From: Bilabrum cf. latius
Taxonomy: Eukaryota > Bigyra: Bicosoecida > Bigyra > Bicosoecida
NCBI GenBank assembly: GCA_965178125.1
Contig: OZ237766.1
Coordinates: 310,001-374,000, forward strand
Length of the DNA: 64,000 nt
Reading direction: 5' to 3'
A model generated the notes under the pieces. It saw only the letters and a program-made list of their open reading frames with translations. It had not been told where the DNA came from and ran no database searches. The translations under genes and the position numbers were made by a program. Within the stretch, counting starts at the first letter, position 1; each line of letters begins with the position of its first letter. This document shows, one piece after another, positions 33,820 through 44,300 of this stretch.

Positions 33820-36747
33820 TCAGCTTCCCGCCATCAGGCCGCACAGCCTGCACCACTTGGAAGCCGAGCAAGCCCGCGCCACCTAACGCCTCGCCTCTCG
33901 TCCCGGATCCAGCCCCGCCAGCCGGCAGATACCCGCGCTCTCAACTTCCAGCAGCAGCGGCCCGAGCCATGGCACCCCGAAATCCGATTGCACCCGGCCT
34001 CGCCCCTGGCCCAAGAGTGAAGGTCCCTACACGGCCCACTCACCCTCTGCCACCAGCAGTGACCGCATGGCCGAATAGCAGCTGACCATTTCTGCTCTCG
34101 TCTCGATCCGCCTGGTTGCCTTGAGGGATTTGCACATCAGGTACCCCCACGTCTGCATTGGGATCTATTGCGGGAATGCGCGCTGCAGTAGAAGTTCATC
34201 GGCAGTCCCAACCCAGCCGTCCTTCTCCGGTTCTTGCCGTCCCGCCTGACCATCTTCTCCTGCTTCCATTCGCCCTATTCTGCCTTTTCCTTCAGCACCC
34301 GACTCCATGTGACCCAACCGCCAGCCTGCATATCGAGACAGGAACAGCCCGGCAGAGGATGCATTCCAGCCAGCCGTGCCCGCTGGATCGACCCTGCCGC
34401 TGGATACCTGCCCTGAGACGATTCCCGCCTGTTTTAGACCCTGCTCCTGCTCCAGCGGCCCGGCACTAGCTATGCGAGCCGTCAAGTTCTTCAGCCTGCC
34501 TTCTCCGCTCCACGGGTGCCCCCTATCGCCCTCTCCGCTGTACCCTTCGCCATCACTTCCCCTCGCCCCGTCCACATGGCCAGTCTCTCCTCCCTGCCAC
34601 CACACCTCTCCCAGCTCGTGCACCCCGGCCGGCAGCATCGAGGAGGCAGCATCTGGTGCCCCGTGAAAGATAGGAACCGCCCCCGCAGCCACTGCATCCA
34701 GCACTTTCTCGCTCACGTAGCCAGACCTCTCCGCCTCCCATACGGCCTCCCGCATACGGTGCATGCTCTGGAGTCTGCCTCCTGATGCGTTCCAGCTTCC
34801 GTACCCTGCAGGCATGGCCTCAAACGCAAACAAATACCTGGATTGCTTCCCCATCGCCAGCTTGGTCTCCCACGACCCATCCGAGCCGCGACCTGCAAGG
34901 GGCCCCGCTGCAAATGGGGAGCTCCTCTTGACTGAACCGTGCCAGTCCCCGCCGCCCTGCCTAGCTCTTGTTCCCTGGTCCTGCGGACAGCTGCCCAGAT
35001 GCACCATGGAGGCGGGTGGTGGCCCCAGCCCCGCCAGCACCGCTTCATGATCCTGGCTGCAGTTCGACACCATGCTGAGCGACCGCACCGGTCGCAGCTG
35101 GGGCCGAAACGGCAACTACCGTGCACTTTCTTCGTATACGGAACCGGGTTCAGGCATCGGCGTGTTGATATACTCCGAGATGAACTGCACCACCGACTGC
35201 AGCGAGTAGGAGACTTCCGTGCATCCCTTGGCGTCCTTGCTACGGGCGTATGCGGCGTCGGCATCTTTCCTGATCTGGCAGCTGCTCACGGCCGATGCCA
35301 CAGCGCAGGCCCCTAGCCTCCAGGGCAATCCGGGCTGTGAGGCAAGCAGTGAGGCGGCAAGGGCGGTTACGTTGCCTCGGTCAGGAGTACTCGCATCCGG
35401 ATTGGAGCTTGGTTGCGACAAGCGGCCGTCTGCATCATGGAACAAACTTGCAGGAAACTGCCCAGGCACAGGTGCTTGTATCCCTGCATCCTCCGGACCC
35501 ATTCTCCTCGCGCACCGCAAGAAAGTGTCTCTCTCATCCCGCGCGATCGAATCATCCGCCGATCCACTTGTGAGTCCCTTCGAGCCCCTGGTCCAGTGCT
35601 CCCGGACCATCGCCACTATCCAGGCCCTCACGGCTCTCCAGTACAGCACCCCTTGCTTGCAGTGCCGAATGGAGGCCACGTGCAGCATGCTGGAGGGGTC
35701 CGTGGTGGGGGGGTCCGTGGTGGGGGACTAAGGGGGGGGCGAGGGGCGGGTTGAGGGGGGAGCCGAAGGACGTGCTACAGAGGGGGTCGAGTAAACACCA
35801 AAGGGGGAAGAGACAGCCTGGTGGTCTGGCCGCGACCGCTTAGGCTCCGGCAGAGATAATACCACGGTCGTGCCGGCCAGCCGCGGACCGAACCTTCGTC
35901 GAAGTTCGTCCCTCATGAGCCTCCAGGCGGGGCATGCCGGTGGCAGCCAGAGCCCGGCCCGCCTGTCCGCTGACAGCTCCACGAGTGCTGGACCTGGTGG
36001 CTTGAGGCGCTTGTTTGGCAACACAATGTTCGATGTGGGCTCATAAGTGGCGTTTATTCTCTCTTGGTAGGCATTCAAGTGTCCTCGCAGACGAGGTCCC
36101 GGCGGCTGAGACAGCGGCCAAAGAGCAGGCTACTAGTAAGCATTCTAGAGCTGAGCGCGTCCGCCCCACCTGCCGTGGCGCCAAGTGCGAGCACTTGCCC
36201 TGGCCTGTCCCAAGTCACCCTCAGTGAGCAGTACGGCCACGGCCGGTCCAGCGCTTGCCCCGGATGGTTTCGTGAACTTCTTCCGAGCAAAGTCATATGC
36301 TCGGTCCAGATCCCTGCTGTTGACTTTAGATGCCTCCCCGACCGCCAAAAGCGTGATCGCTCTGTCTGTATTCTTCACTGTAGATATAGGTGGCACATGG
36401 TTCCGCCTAGACCGATTGACCAATTGGACCGAACATCTATTCGAAAGTGGACAAAACTACTGGGTAGCTTGGGCATCATGCTCCCACTTCTGACCATAGC
36501 CTTTCCCCCAAAACCGATCAATAATTGTTTCATCGTGTATGAGGACTGTGACTTTCCCACCGGTACCCGCTGTGCTCGTGGAGTCTGCCATGGGTTCCAG
36601 CAGAGCTGGGATGGTCGCAGGTCTCTTGTAAAAACTAGTTCCGTGGTCTAGAAAACTAAACGAACCCCACAGTGATGCCGTTATAACCAATGATAAAATC
36701 AATGCAACTGTTAGGCAAACCTTGCCCCGGTTTGTGCAACGAACCAT
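33820..36747 (-). CDS. GT10-like (alpha-1,3-fucosyltransferase family) glycosyltransferase
   Basis: One frame of 975 residues without TAA or TGA until TGA at 33820, containing nine UAGs (36457, 36145, 36133, 36130, 35728, 35116, 34165, 34027, 33883). The N-terminus is a type II membrane anchor (VCLVALILSLVITASLWG-like: KVCLTVALILSLVITASLWG), as in Golgi glycosyltransferases, then KVTVLIHDETIIDRF. Near residue 650-690, YLFAFEAMPAGYG and SGYVSEKVLDAVAAGAVPIF followed by HGAPD match the GT10 donor-binding motif (FxNS...YVTEKLxxA...GxVPVxxG). The protein is about twice the usual GT10 length because of a Pro/Ser-rich region around 35700 and long spacers; an intron in the 35.6-36.2 kb part cannot be excluded. 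The expected role is fucosylation of glycans in the Golgi. Confidence 0.75.
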
Positions 36748-37166
36748 CCGGACTGGCAACGAACTCAAGCTTGAAGTTTAAGGCTCGCACCGCAAGATGT
36801 GGATCAGATCAGGCTGCCTAGCAAGCCTGTGACAGCAAAGTGATGGCTCTCCGAGAAAATACTTGACTCCACAACCATTCCAATATCGTGAGGGGTGGTA
36901 GTGACGCTGGTTCTGATGGACCAGAAATACAGAAATACAGAAATACATTGTTCCGTTGGTTGGGTAAAGATTCCATAAACACCCAGATGCACCGTCGCCC
37001 CCGAGGGGGTTTGGGTGATCACCTAGATCCAGAGGAGCCCTAAAAACAAAGGACTACAAGACCCCCGACCCTTTCAGGCCAAAGGCCCCCCGTTCTCAGC
37101 CTATGCCGCCGAGTTCCCATTCTTCGCCATCAGTGTGGTCCCCCACAGGCCCCCAGCCTGTTGCCT
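36748..37166. other. Intergenic, no gene recognised
   Basis: About 420 bp upstream of the GT10 gene and downstream of the orphan exon. Contains a short direct repeat ACAGAAATAC around 36929-36950. Confidence 0.5.
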
Positions 37167-37743
37167 TCACAAGGAGAAAGCATACAGGTGCGGAGCGTGT
37201 GCCCGGCACAAGGCGCGGTCCAGTCCCACATCGGGGTCCCCGGTCGAGACCCACCATTTCCTCCTCCATGACCGTCTCTGCGTCTCACGATCCTTCAGAG
37301 AGGCGAGCATGCACGCGCTCATGCCTTTGGCCCATTGCCTCTCTATATCCTTTAGCAAGCCGTGGGGCTTGAAAATCCGTCGCTGTAGTCGGGCGTTCGC
37401 ATTGGTTGCCGCTATCAGCTCCTGCGTGGCCGTGGCGGCTAAGGCAGCCGCCGCATCACCACGCATCCACTGCCTGCATGTCAGTTGCTCCTGCTGGCGC
37501 AGCTGGTTTCTGAGCACCTGCACCACTTGGTTGGCCAGCACCTTGACAGCTGTACGTTCCGAGGACCGTGCAATCGTGCGCTCTATCCAAATGAGCGCGC
37601 CTTCGACGATTGGCTTGGCCCTGTTGGTGTGTTCCAGCTTCTCGTCCCAGGGATCCAGGGCGAGAGCTGTTTTCGCCCATGCCTTCCGAAGAGAGGCGGG
37701 CGACCTCCCTCTATTCTGATCCCCGGCATCAGGTTGCCACGGC
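37167..37743 (-). CDS. Orphan coding exon, helical hypothetical protein (3' exon)
   Basis: An open frame on the minus strand begins after a possible acceptor (GAAACTAG) near 37744 and ends in TGA at 37167. It reads as a helix-rich sequence (WAKTALALDPWDEKLEHTNR, EGALIWIERTIARSSERTAV, LIAATNANARLQRR). There is no start codon inside, so upstream exons would be needed; they would fall in the repeat to the right. No family was recognised. It could also be a fragment of a repeat-borne gene. Confidence 0.4.
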
Positions 37744-37802
37744 TAGTTTCAGATATTTTGTTGTGTGTACTTTTACGAACGGACGCGGAACGAATCAATT
37801 AG

Positions 37803-38150
37803 GCCCTAACCTGATGCAACCCCCTTGAAATCGAGTTTCCGGCCCCCCCTTGCCACCATAGATTTGATGCAATGGGCCACAACGGCCACGTGATCCCCAT
37901 GATGAGCCGTCACTTAGCACGTCACCCCCTGACATCGCACCCGCACGTTACATTTCCAAGGAGCTGCCGGTACATCCACCGATTGATAGATCCTACACCT
38001 CACCGTCCCCCACGAGAGAGACGCCACCGTGATGTTCATTCCGGCCCAGGCACCTTCCGGCACCATCGCTACTTAATTATTGCTGGAATTTCCAACTATC
38101 GAATTGGACCGGGACAACCTAGCCACCGGAATCACAGTCAGCCGTGCTGA
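37803..38150. repeat. Dispersed repeat blocks B (inverted) and A (direct), right copy
   Basis: The reverse complement of 37806-37960 matches block B at 31905-32039 plus 33711-33740, including GTGGCCGTTGTGGCCCATTG and the CTAAGTGACGGCTCATCAT stretch. Block A (38059-38150) matches 31736-31850 in direct orientation. The copy lacks the hAT insertion, so it preserves the empty-site arrangement. Confidence 0.8.
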
Positions 38151-38197
38151 CTACAAACGACGATACTGGCCGGCTAGCAAGACCATTCTTTCCCCAA

Positions 38198-40234
38198 TCA
38201 CTTTGTTCGATACCCCAGCAACTGAATGGGGCACTTGGCCTCCAAAGCGCTGGTCGAGTCTTGCATGCACAGCCGAAACGCAGCCGGGCAAGCGGCCCGA
38301 AGCATGGCATCAGGCGCCACACTAGAGCCGTCCGTGTCCCTGAAATCGGGGTGGAGCTCGCTCCTGGGCACCCTGGACGAAAGCATGAGCCCCAAAAGAG
38401 GTGATCCACCGCATGGTGACGGCAAGCCACTACCTGACCTAGCCGGTGGTGGTTCAAAGGCTTCGCTACTGCTGGTTCTTTCCCCTGACCTACAGCGCGC
38501 CTCATCTCCAATCCGGATCCCAGAGGCCAGCAACCGAAAGAACTGCCGCTCGTCAGCGTGCCGAGGCCGGTACGCCAGAACAAACTGGGAACCAGCAAGC
38601 GAGTGCTTATCACCAGCGCGAGGCATGGACGGCTCCTACTTGGGGTCATCAGCAGCTGCCATGCTTGCACTGGGTCTGCCATGCCCTCGATCAGAATCAG
38701 CAGCTGCCATGCTTGCACTGGGTCTGCCATGCCCTCGATCAGAATCAGCAGCTGCCATGCTTGCACTGGGTCTGCCATGCCCTCGATCAGAATCAGCAGC
38801 TGCCATGCTTGCACTGGGTCTGCCATGCCCTCGATTAGAATCAGCACTAGCCACAGGTGATTCCATAGAAAATTCAGCAACACGGTCAGCTTTGGCCAGG
38901 GGAATTCGCGTGTCCACAGTGCTGATTTCGCTGCCTCGCTCCTGCACGGACCACCGGGTGATCCTTTGAAGCGTGCCTGCCAGTCCGGCGAAGTGCCTGG
39001 CATACGGGACTGCTACCACGTCGGCACCCAGCACCACGTCACAGAGAGGGCTGCTGCGGTGGTTAGCTGCTGTCTATCGCAAGGTTGATGGTCCCACTGA
39101 TGGGCGTGATGCTGGCTTCGAGAGTGCAGAATCTTCTGCTGGTGCAGTACCAGAGCCTGACTCGGCTGGGCTAACACGTAGGCCAATTGTAGTGCGTGAT
39201 AGGGCCTCAGGAGCAGCCACAGGAGCATGCACTGCTTCTTTCAGCTGCGCGGCCCCCTTGGCATGATCACGCGAAACAGGCGTCCCTGTGCAAGAACCTG
39301 GTGCTAGCGTGCCAGTGGTATTGCGCGATGTCGTGTCTACGGACCTCTTTGATTCACCTGACGTTTTACGCGCAGGGCTAGAGCTGCTTGCTGCTGCTGT
39401 TCCGCTGGGCATAGACAGGGGTCCGGAGCGAGGGCCGGGACGTCCCTTTTCCTCATCCTCTCCCTCTTTGGCTGCCAGGGCTGCTTCGACCCCGAGGTCA
39501 ACGCGAGCCTACAGGCAGCATCGCACTGCAATTTCGTCAGCATGGTGGCCCCATCGGAGCCGTGTGACGATCACATCGGTACCATGCAGTTGCAGGTGTG
39601 TCCATGGGCACTCTGAAGTCGGGCGAGCACTGGAACCCGAGCAAGTGCTTGGTGCGCTGCTCTGGCCTGCTCGCTCAGCCCCCGATTTTGCGCCTCCTTC
39701 GCTCCCATCTCGCAGCCATGCAAGCGTTTGCCTGGGGTCGGTGGAATCGGATTCGCTTGGTATGGCACCGCTCACGCTCTCCTTCAGTAGTTGCGAGGCG
39801 CGCTGCAGCAGCGGTGACGACGTATACGACACACGTCGAGCCCCGTTTCGAAGCAAGTTCTCGACGGTTTTGTCCACAGCAAGTGGATCCCCGTCCGTAC
39901 AGACGTATTGGCTCGAACCAAATCTGCACGCGACGGCACATAGCAGACCTAGTCCAGCCCCGATTTCTACTACCACCTTGTCTCGGACAAGGCAAGGTTC
40001 CACAGTGGCAATGTGGTGAGCCAGGAGGATCGAGCCGTTCCAAACGAATTCTGCAAAACTTCTATGGGCACTTTTAACCTCAGAGCTGGATGTATCACGG
40101 GTATTTGAATCTCCAACCGGCTGCACGATGCTGTACGATTTACCAGCAATCTTGATGTCTCTCTCAGGCAGGGAATGAGCGGCTGCATTCAGCTGTGGGC
40201 TTGACAATACAAATGGAACAATCGCTTGGCTCAT
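38198..40234 (-). CDS. METTL21/Methyltransf_16-type protein methyltransferase with large inserts
   Basis: 678 residues, start ATG 40232-40234, stop TGA, UAGs at 39509, 39074 and 38636. The SAM-binding motif is VVVEIGAGLGLLCAVA (about residue 87), with FVWNGSILLAHHI before it, as in METTL18/21/EEF2KMT-like lysine methyltransferases. After RLRWG an inserted disordered segment of about 160 residues follows. The fold then resumes at DVVLGADVVAVPYARHFAGL (about 400), is interrupted again by four copies of a 16-residue repeat, and ends with FVLAYRPRHADERQFFRLL, the usual C-terminal strand-helix. Homology on both sides of each UAG shows continuity. The likely role is lysine methylation of a protein substrate; the target cannot be inferred. 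Confidence 0.85.
38649..38840. repeat. 48-bp minisatellite, four copies, in the methyltransferase gene
   Basis: The unit starting CAGCAGCTGCCATGCTTGCA recurs every 48 bp four times; the last copy differs near its end (GATTAGAAT for GATCAGAAT). It is in frame and encodes the 16-residue unit DSDRGHGRPSASMAAA. Confidence 0.95.
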
Positions 40235-41354
40235 CCAACAATCGCTTTCGGTACGATCATTCACAATGACATGACGTGATACATTTTCCCTAATACCGCT
40301 CCGGATCTCGCTCTTGGGCCCAGACTGGTCAGCTCAGCTTGGGACCAAAACGGTTTACGACGTCATATAACCACGACAGTAACATTCGCTGTAGCTGATC
40401 CGAGCCCCAGCGCTTGCACTGCATGCGCTACCGGGGTACGGGTGCTATAGATCTAGGAGCTGTGGTTGCTCCTGGCGACGGCACCGATAGAGCATAAGCA
40501 CCGGTGCTCGCAGCTCGTTCATCCGGTTGGCCCACTTGACCCCCTTGAGGATATTCCTCCCTATCCGGCACCCTCACGCACAGGATGTGGTACACCAGTG
40601 CTTTCAAGCACCCGCCGCAGCAACTCGGGCATGAGATTGCCCCATACCCACGGAACGATCAGCTAAGCCGCACATCGGTAAACTGCAGCGTCTCCGTTGG
40701 CGTAGTCCGAAGATGTCTGCCTTGTCACCCTCACTGTGACCACATCTATTGCTCTCTACCCTACTAGTTAGTAATGAACAAGTAAGCCCATATCTAGCCA
40801 TAGTGGCCGCTACGAGGGCCATAGATCGCATTGGTGTCGCGCATGGGCGCGTGCGAGGCTGCAGACATTCCATATATAGCTACATTCTGCCGGCTGGCAA
40901 CGCATTACCGCCACTGGCGATGGTAAGGGAAGGGAGGTGGTAGGCAGGTGGTAGGGTACCCGTCGGGCATGCACCATTGGATGCCGCAGCACGGCGCCAG
41001 GCCCAGCTGTGCCACCTACTGCATCAGTCTGCTGTATCTAAGACATGTTTACTAGACACGTGCAGAAACAGGCTTATATCCCGGATTTGTCGCGAACTGC
41101 TGGCGCACCCCAGCAGAGTTTGCACTTGACCCGGCTGTTTGGGGACGTCGTCCTGTTCTTTACATGGACAGTACGAAGCCCCCAAAAGCCTATACAGCAT
41201 ATCAAGTATAAATAGGCTAATCACAAGTAATGATTAAAGTCTGTGTCGCCTGTGACAAGGCCAGAGAGGTAGGCACGAGCATCGAATGATGTAAGGTGCG
41301 AATATGATATACAACACGCACCTGCCTGCTCGTGCTCATCTCGCTAGTACAAGC
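40235..41354. other. Intergenic, no gene recognised
   Basis: Upstream region of two divergent genes (methyltransferase and ankyrin-BTB). Several short ORFs, none with recognisable domains. The methyltransferase frame stays open to about 40336, so a longer N-terminus is possible. Confidence 0.45.
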
Positions 41355-44300
41355 ATGGCGATTAGTACTCGAGGTAAAAAACACGAGCTTTCTATTGAAG
41401 AGCTACGAAATAATGAGCTGCTAGGTTGTCCTACGGTAAGGATATGAGGCGAAGGCGTGATCTGCGAGAGTTCGCGGCACTGCTGTGCTCACCTCTGCTG
41501 CCACTCCATTTGGTCCGGAATTATCGCAGAAACTACTGCTTGAAGCGCTAATTCGAGCAGCAGAATCTGGCAATGTAGTACTTGCAGCAAAGTCTCTCGC
41601 GGCTGGCGCAGATACTACTGCCAGGCATGGGTTCATGGTGAGCAGGCCGTCTCGAAAACTCAGACAGCATCTATGCCTGGCTTTACCTGTCTGTGTATAC
41701 AATCGCGCGATTTTTTATTTCAAAATTGCAGGACGGAAGAACGCCGCTCCATGTCGCTGCGGAGTACAGGCAGCCGATCATTCTGGACATGCTCCTTCGT
41801 GCAGCGAGCTTGGAAGTGCTCGACGGCTCCATGGCGCGGCGAGCAAGGCGACGGAGACTCAGAATGCTGAGTGCAAAAGACAAGCATGGATGGACTCCGT
41901 TACATTTTGCTGCGTACGTAGGCTGTCCCATCTGTGTAAGGCTGCTCCTGTCCTATGGCTCTCCTGCGCTACCGGACGATACGGGCAAGACGCCCATATA
42001 CTGGGTGCGGGGAGCCACCGAGGAAATTCAGGCTCTGCTGATATCGAGAGAAATCCAGGTACAGAACCTAACTGAGAGCAAGTCAGGTGCAGCCGCGCCC
42101 GAAGAAGGGGTGCTAGCCCCGGGGGAGGTTGTATCTGGTCCAGGTGACCAGACGGGCGAGCACCAGCCGCACAGAACTCCGGAGCGGCCAAAAGTCCAAG
42201 CCATGGACGATACTCCAGGACGCTTCCATTCACCCTCTGTAGCCGTTGCAGCAGCCGCCGATGGAGGTGTTTCAGAGACTATCAGCGTGTCAGGCAGCCG
42301 CGCCGCAACCGCTACCGACGTGCTGCAGAGCTCGGCGCAGCTGCTCAGGCAGCGCAACGCCGCCTACCAGAGCCTCGAAGAAGAATCAAACGTAGTTGAT
42401 AGCGAGCAACACTACGACAAGCCGGCAGCAGGCTCTCTCAGGCCACGAGATGCCGCGGGGGAGCCGGGCATGGGTCCTCCCATCTTTTAGAGGGGCATCT
42501 TGATCAAGGACAACCCACTCAAGACGACCCTCGTCCTCCTTAGGCCATCCAGGAGACTCGTCACGATCGCGAAGATGTACTAGGAGGACGAGGAGCTTGC
42601 AGTGTCTGGCGGCCTCGGCCTCAGCACGCCCAAGGGCGGGGGCCACGGGAGGTTCGACAGCGCCCAGTCGCTCCCTCGGCTGCATTCTGCGACCAGCTCT
42701 GCTGGCGATCCCGCGGATGAACCAGCCCCCAAGGGCTAGCCGGGTGGCCTGCACCACCGTAGATCCAGGAGTGGCAGGCGGCAGTCCAGCGGTGGATTCT
42801 CCTTCGCGTCCAGCACCACCCTAGGGGGCAGTGCCGAGGACGGGCTGGGCGCCCCCGTGCTGCCTCCCGTGTTTCGGCCGTTGGGTGGCGAGACCAAGCT
42901 GAAGCCCAGGCAGTTCCTAGCCCCACCCAGTCTGCCCAAGGAGTTCGTGTTCTCCGATAGCGACTCTCCCGATGACGAGGAAGGCGAGCCGGTGGACAAA
43001 CAGGCGCTTGCCTACAGGAACAAACGCAAGGTGTACGCGGGTAAGCTGTCAACGGACGTGGACCCTGGGCTTGCCATCCCGTCCAGCTACATGCCCACGG
43101 GCATGTGGCAGAGGATGCACTACTTTGCCGCGTGCGGAGACTCCCAGCAAGTGCGAGCGATCGTGGAGGGTGGCCAGACCGGACCGACACCCGCTGGACA
43201 GGCCAGCCAGGAATCTGGCAGAGTGGAGAGTGCGTGCACGCGCGCACGGCCTACACGCTGCGACAGCCCAGAGGGTGTACCCGAGTCACAGGTGCAGCTG
43301 CCTGGAAGTGACGACGGTTCCAATTCTGGGGACGCTCCTACACAGCCACCTGTCGAGCTGATCTCCCCAGAGGGGCCATCCGGTCTGGTCCCACTGCACC
43401 TCGCGGTGCAGCTAAGGGATGCGGCGTGCACAAGGATGCTGCTCGATGCGGGTGCCGATCCGCTAGCTAGAGATGCCGGCGGAAAGACCCCTCTCCATCG
43501 AGCCGTGCGGTCTGGTTCCAGCCAGACGCTGCGGGTCCTCCTCAGCAGGCTCGCCTCTATGCCAGCCACAAGGGAGCAGCTCGACCACGCCAGGAGCCTG
43601 GCTTTTCCTGAGGGAGAGCATGACGGCAAGGGGGGCGACGGCAAGAATAGGCAGTCGTCCAAGGCCAGCAGCAGTGCCGGTGGAGCAGGCCGCCAGGCGC
43701 CGCGTCAGAACGAGGACTCGGGCAGCACTGCCGCTGCGACGGGGCGTGGGCATTCACAAGAGGGGCTGTCGACGGCAGGGACAGGTGACCGTCCCTCAGG
43801 CACTCTGAGCCAGCAGCTCGGAGACAGCCACTTTGGTCAAGCCGATACCGATGGCACGACCATGCTAGATGTGGCTCTCCTCTCGCTGGACTCGGAGCAC
43901 AGGACAGCTCTGCATGAGGCCGCCATGTTCGGCTCTGCCGCCTGTGTCCTGCTGCTGCTCCAAGCCGGTGCATCCCCCGATCTTGTGGACAAACAGGGCG
44001 CCACTCCCCTGATGCTGGCATCCTACGCGGGGCATAGGGACGTTATGTGCCTCCTGCTGCAGGCAGGTGCTCGCGCCAATTTCAAGGACAAAAAGGGAAG
44101 GACGCCGCTCCACGAGGCCACAGTTCTCGGCCATTTCGAAGCGTGCGCCGTTCTGCTGCAGGCCGGTGCAAGCGTGACCACGCAGAACAACGAGGACCGG
44201 ACGCCATTGCACACCGCGTGCGGCGGTGGATTCCAGCGAGTGGCTCTGCTCCTGCTAGCGGCGTATCTCGACCGACTCGCTTCCCTCAAGTCGGACACGA

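Noticed and set aside
38119-39003. Minus-strand ORF with the repeat LILIEGMADPVQAWQL, and plus-strand repeat ORFs at the same place
   Set aside because: These are other-frame readings of the 48-bp minisatellite; the methyltransferase frame has domain support.
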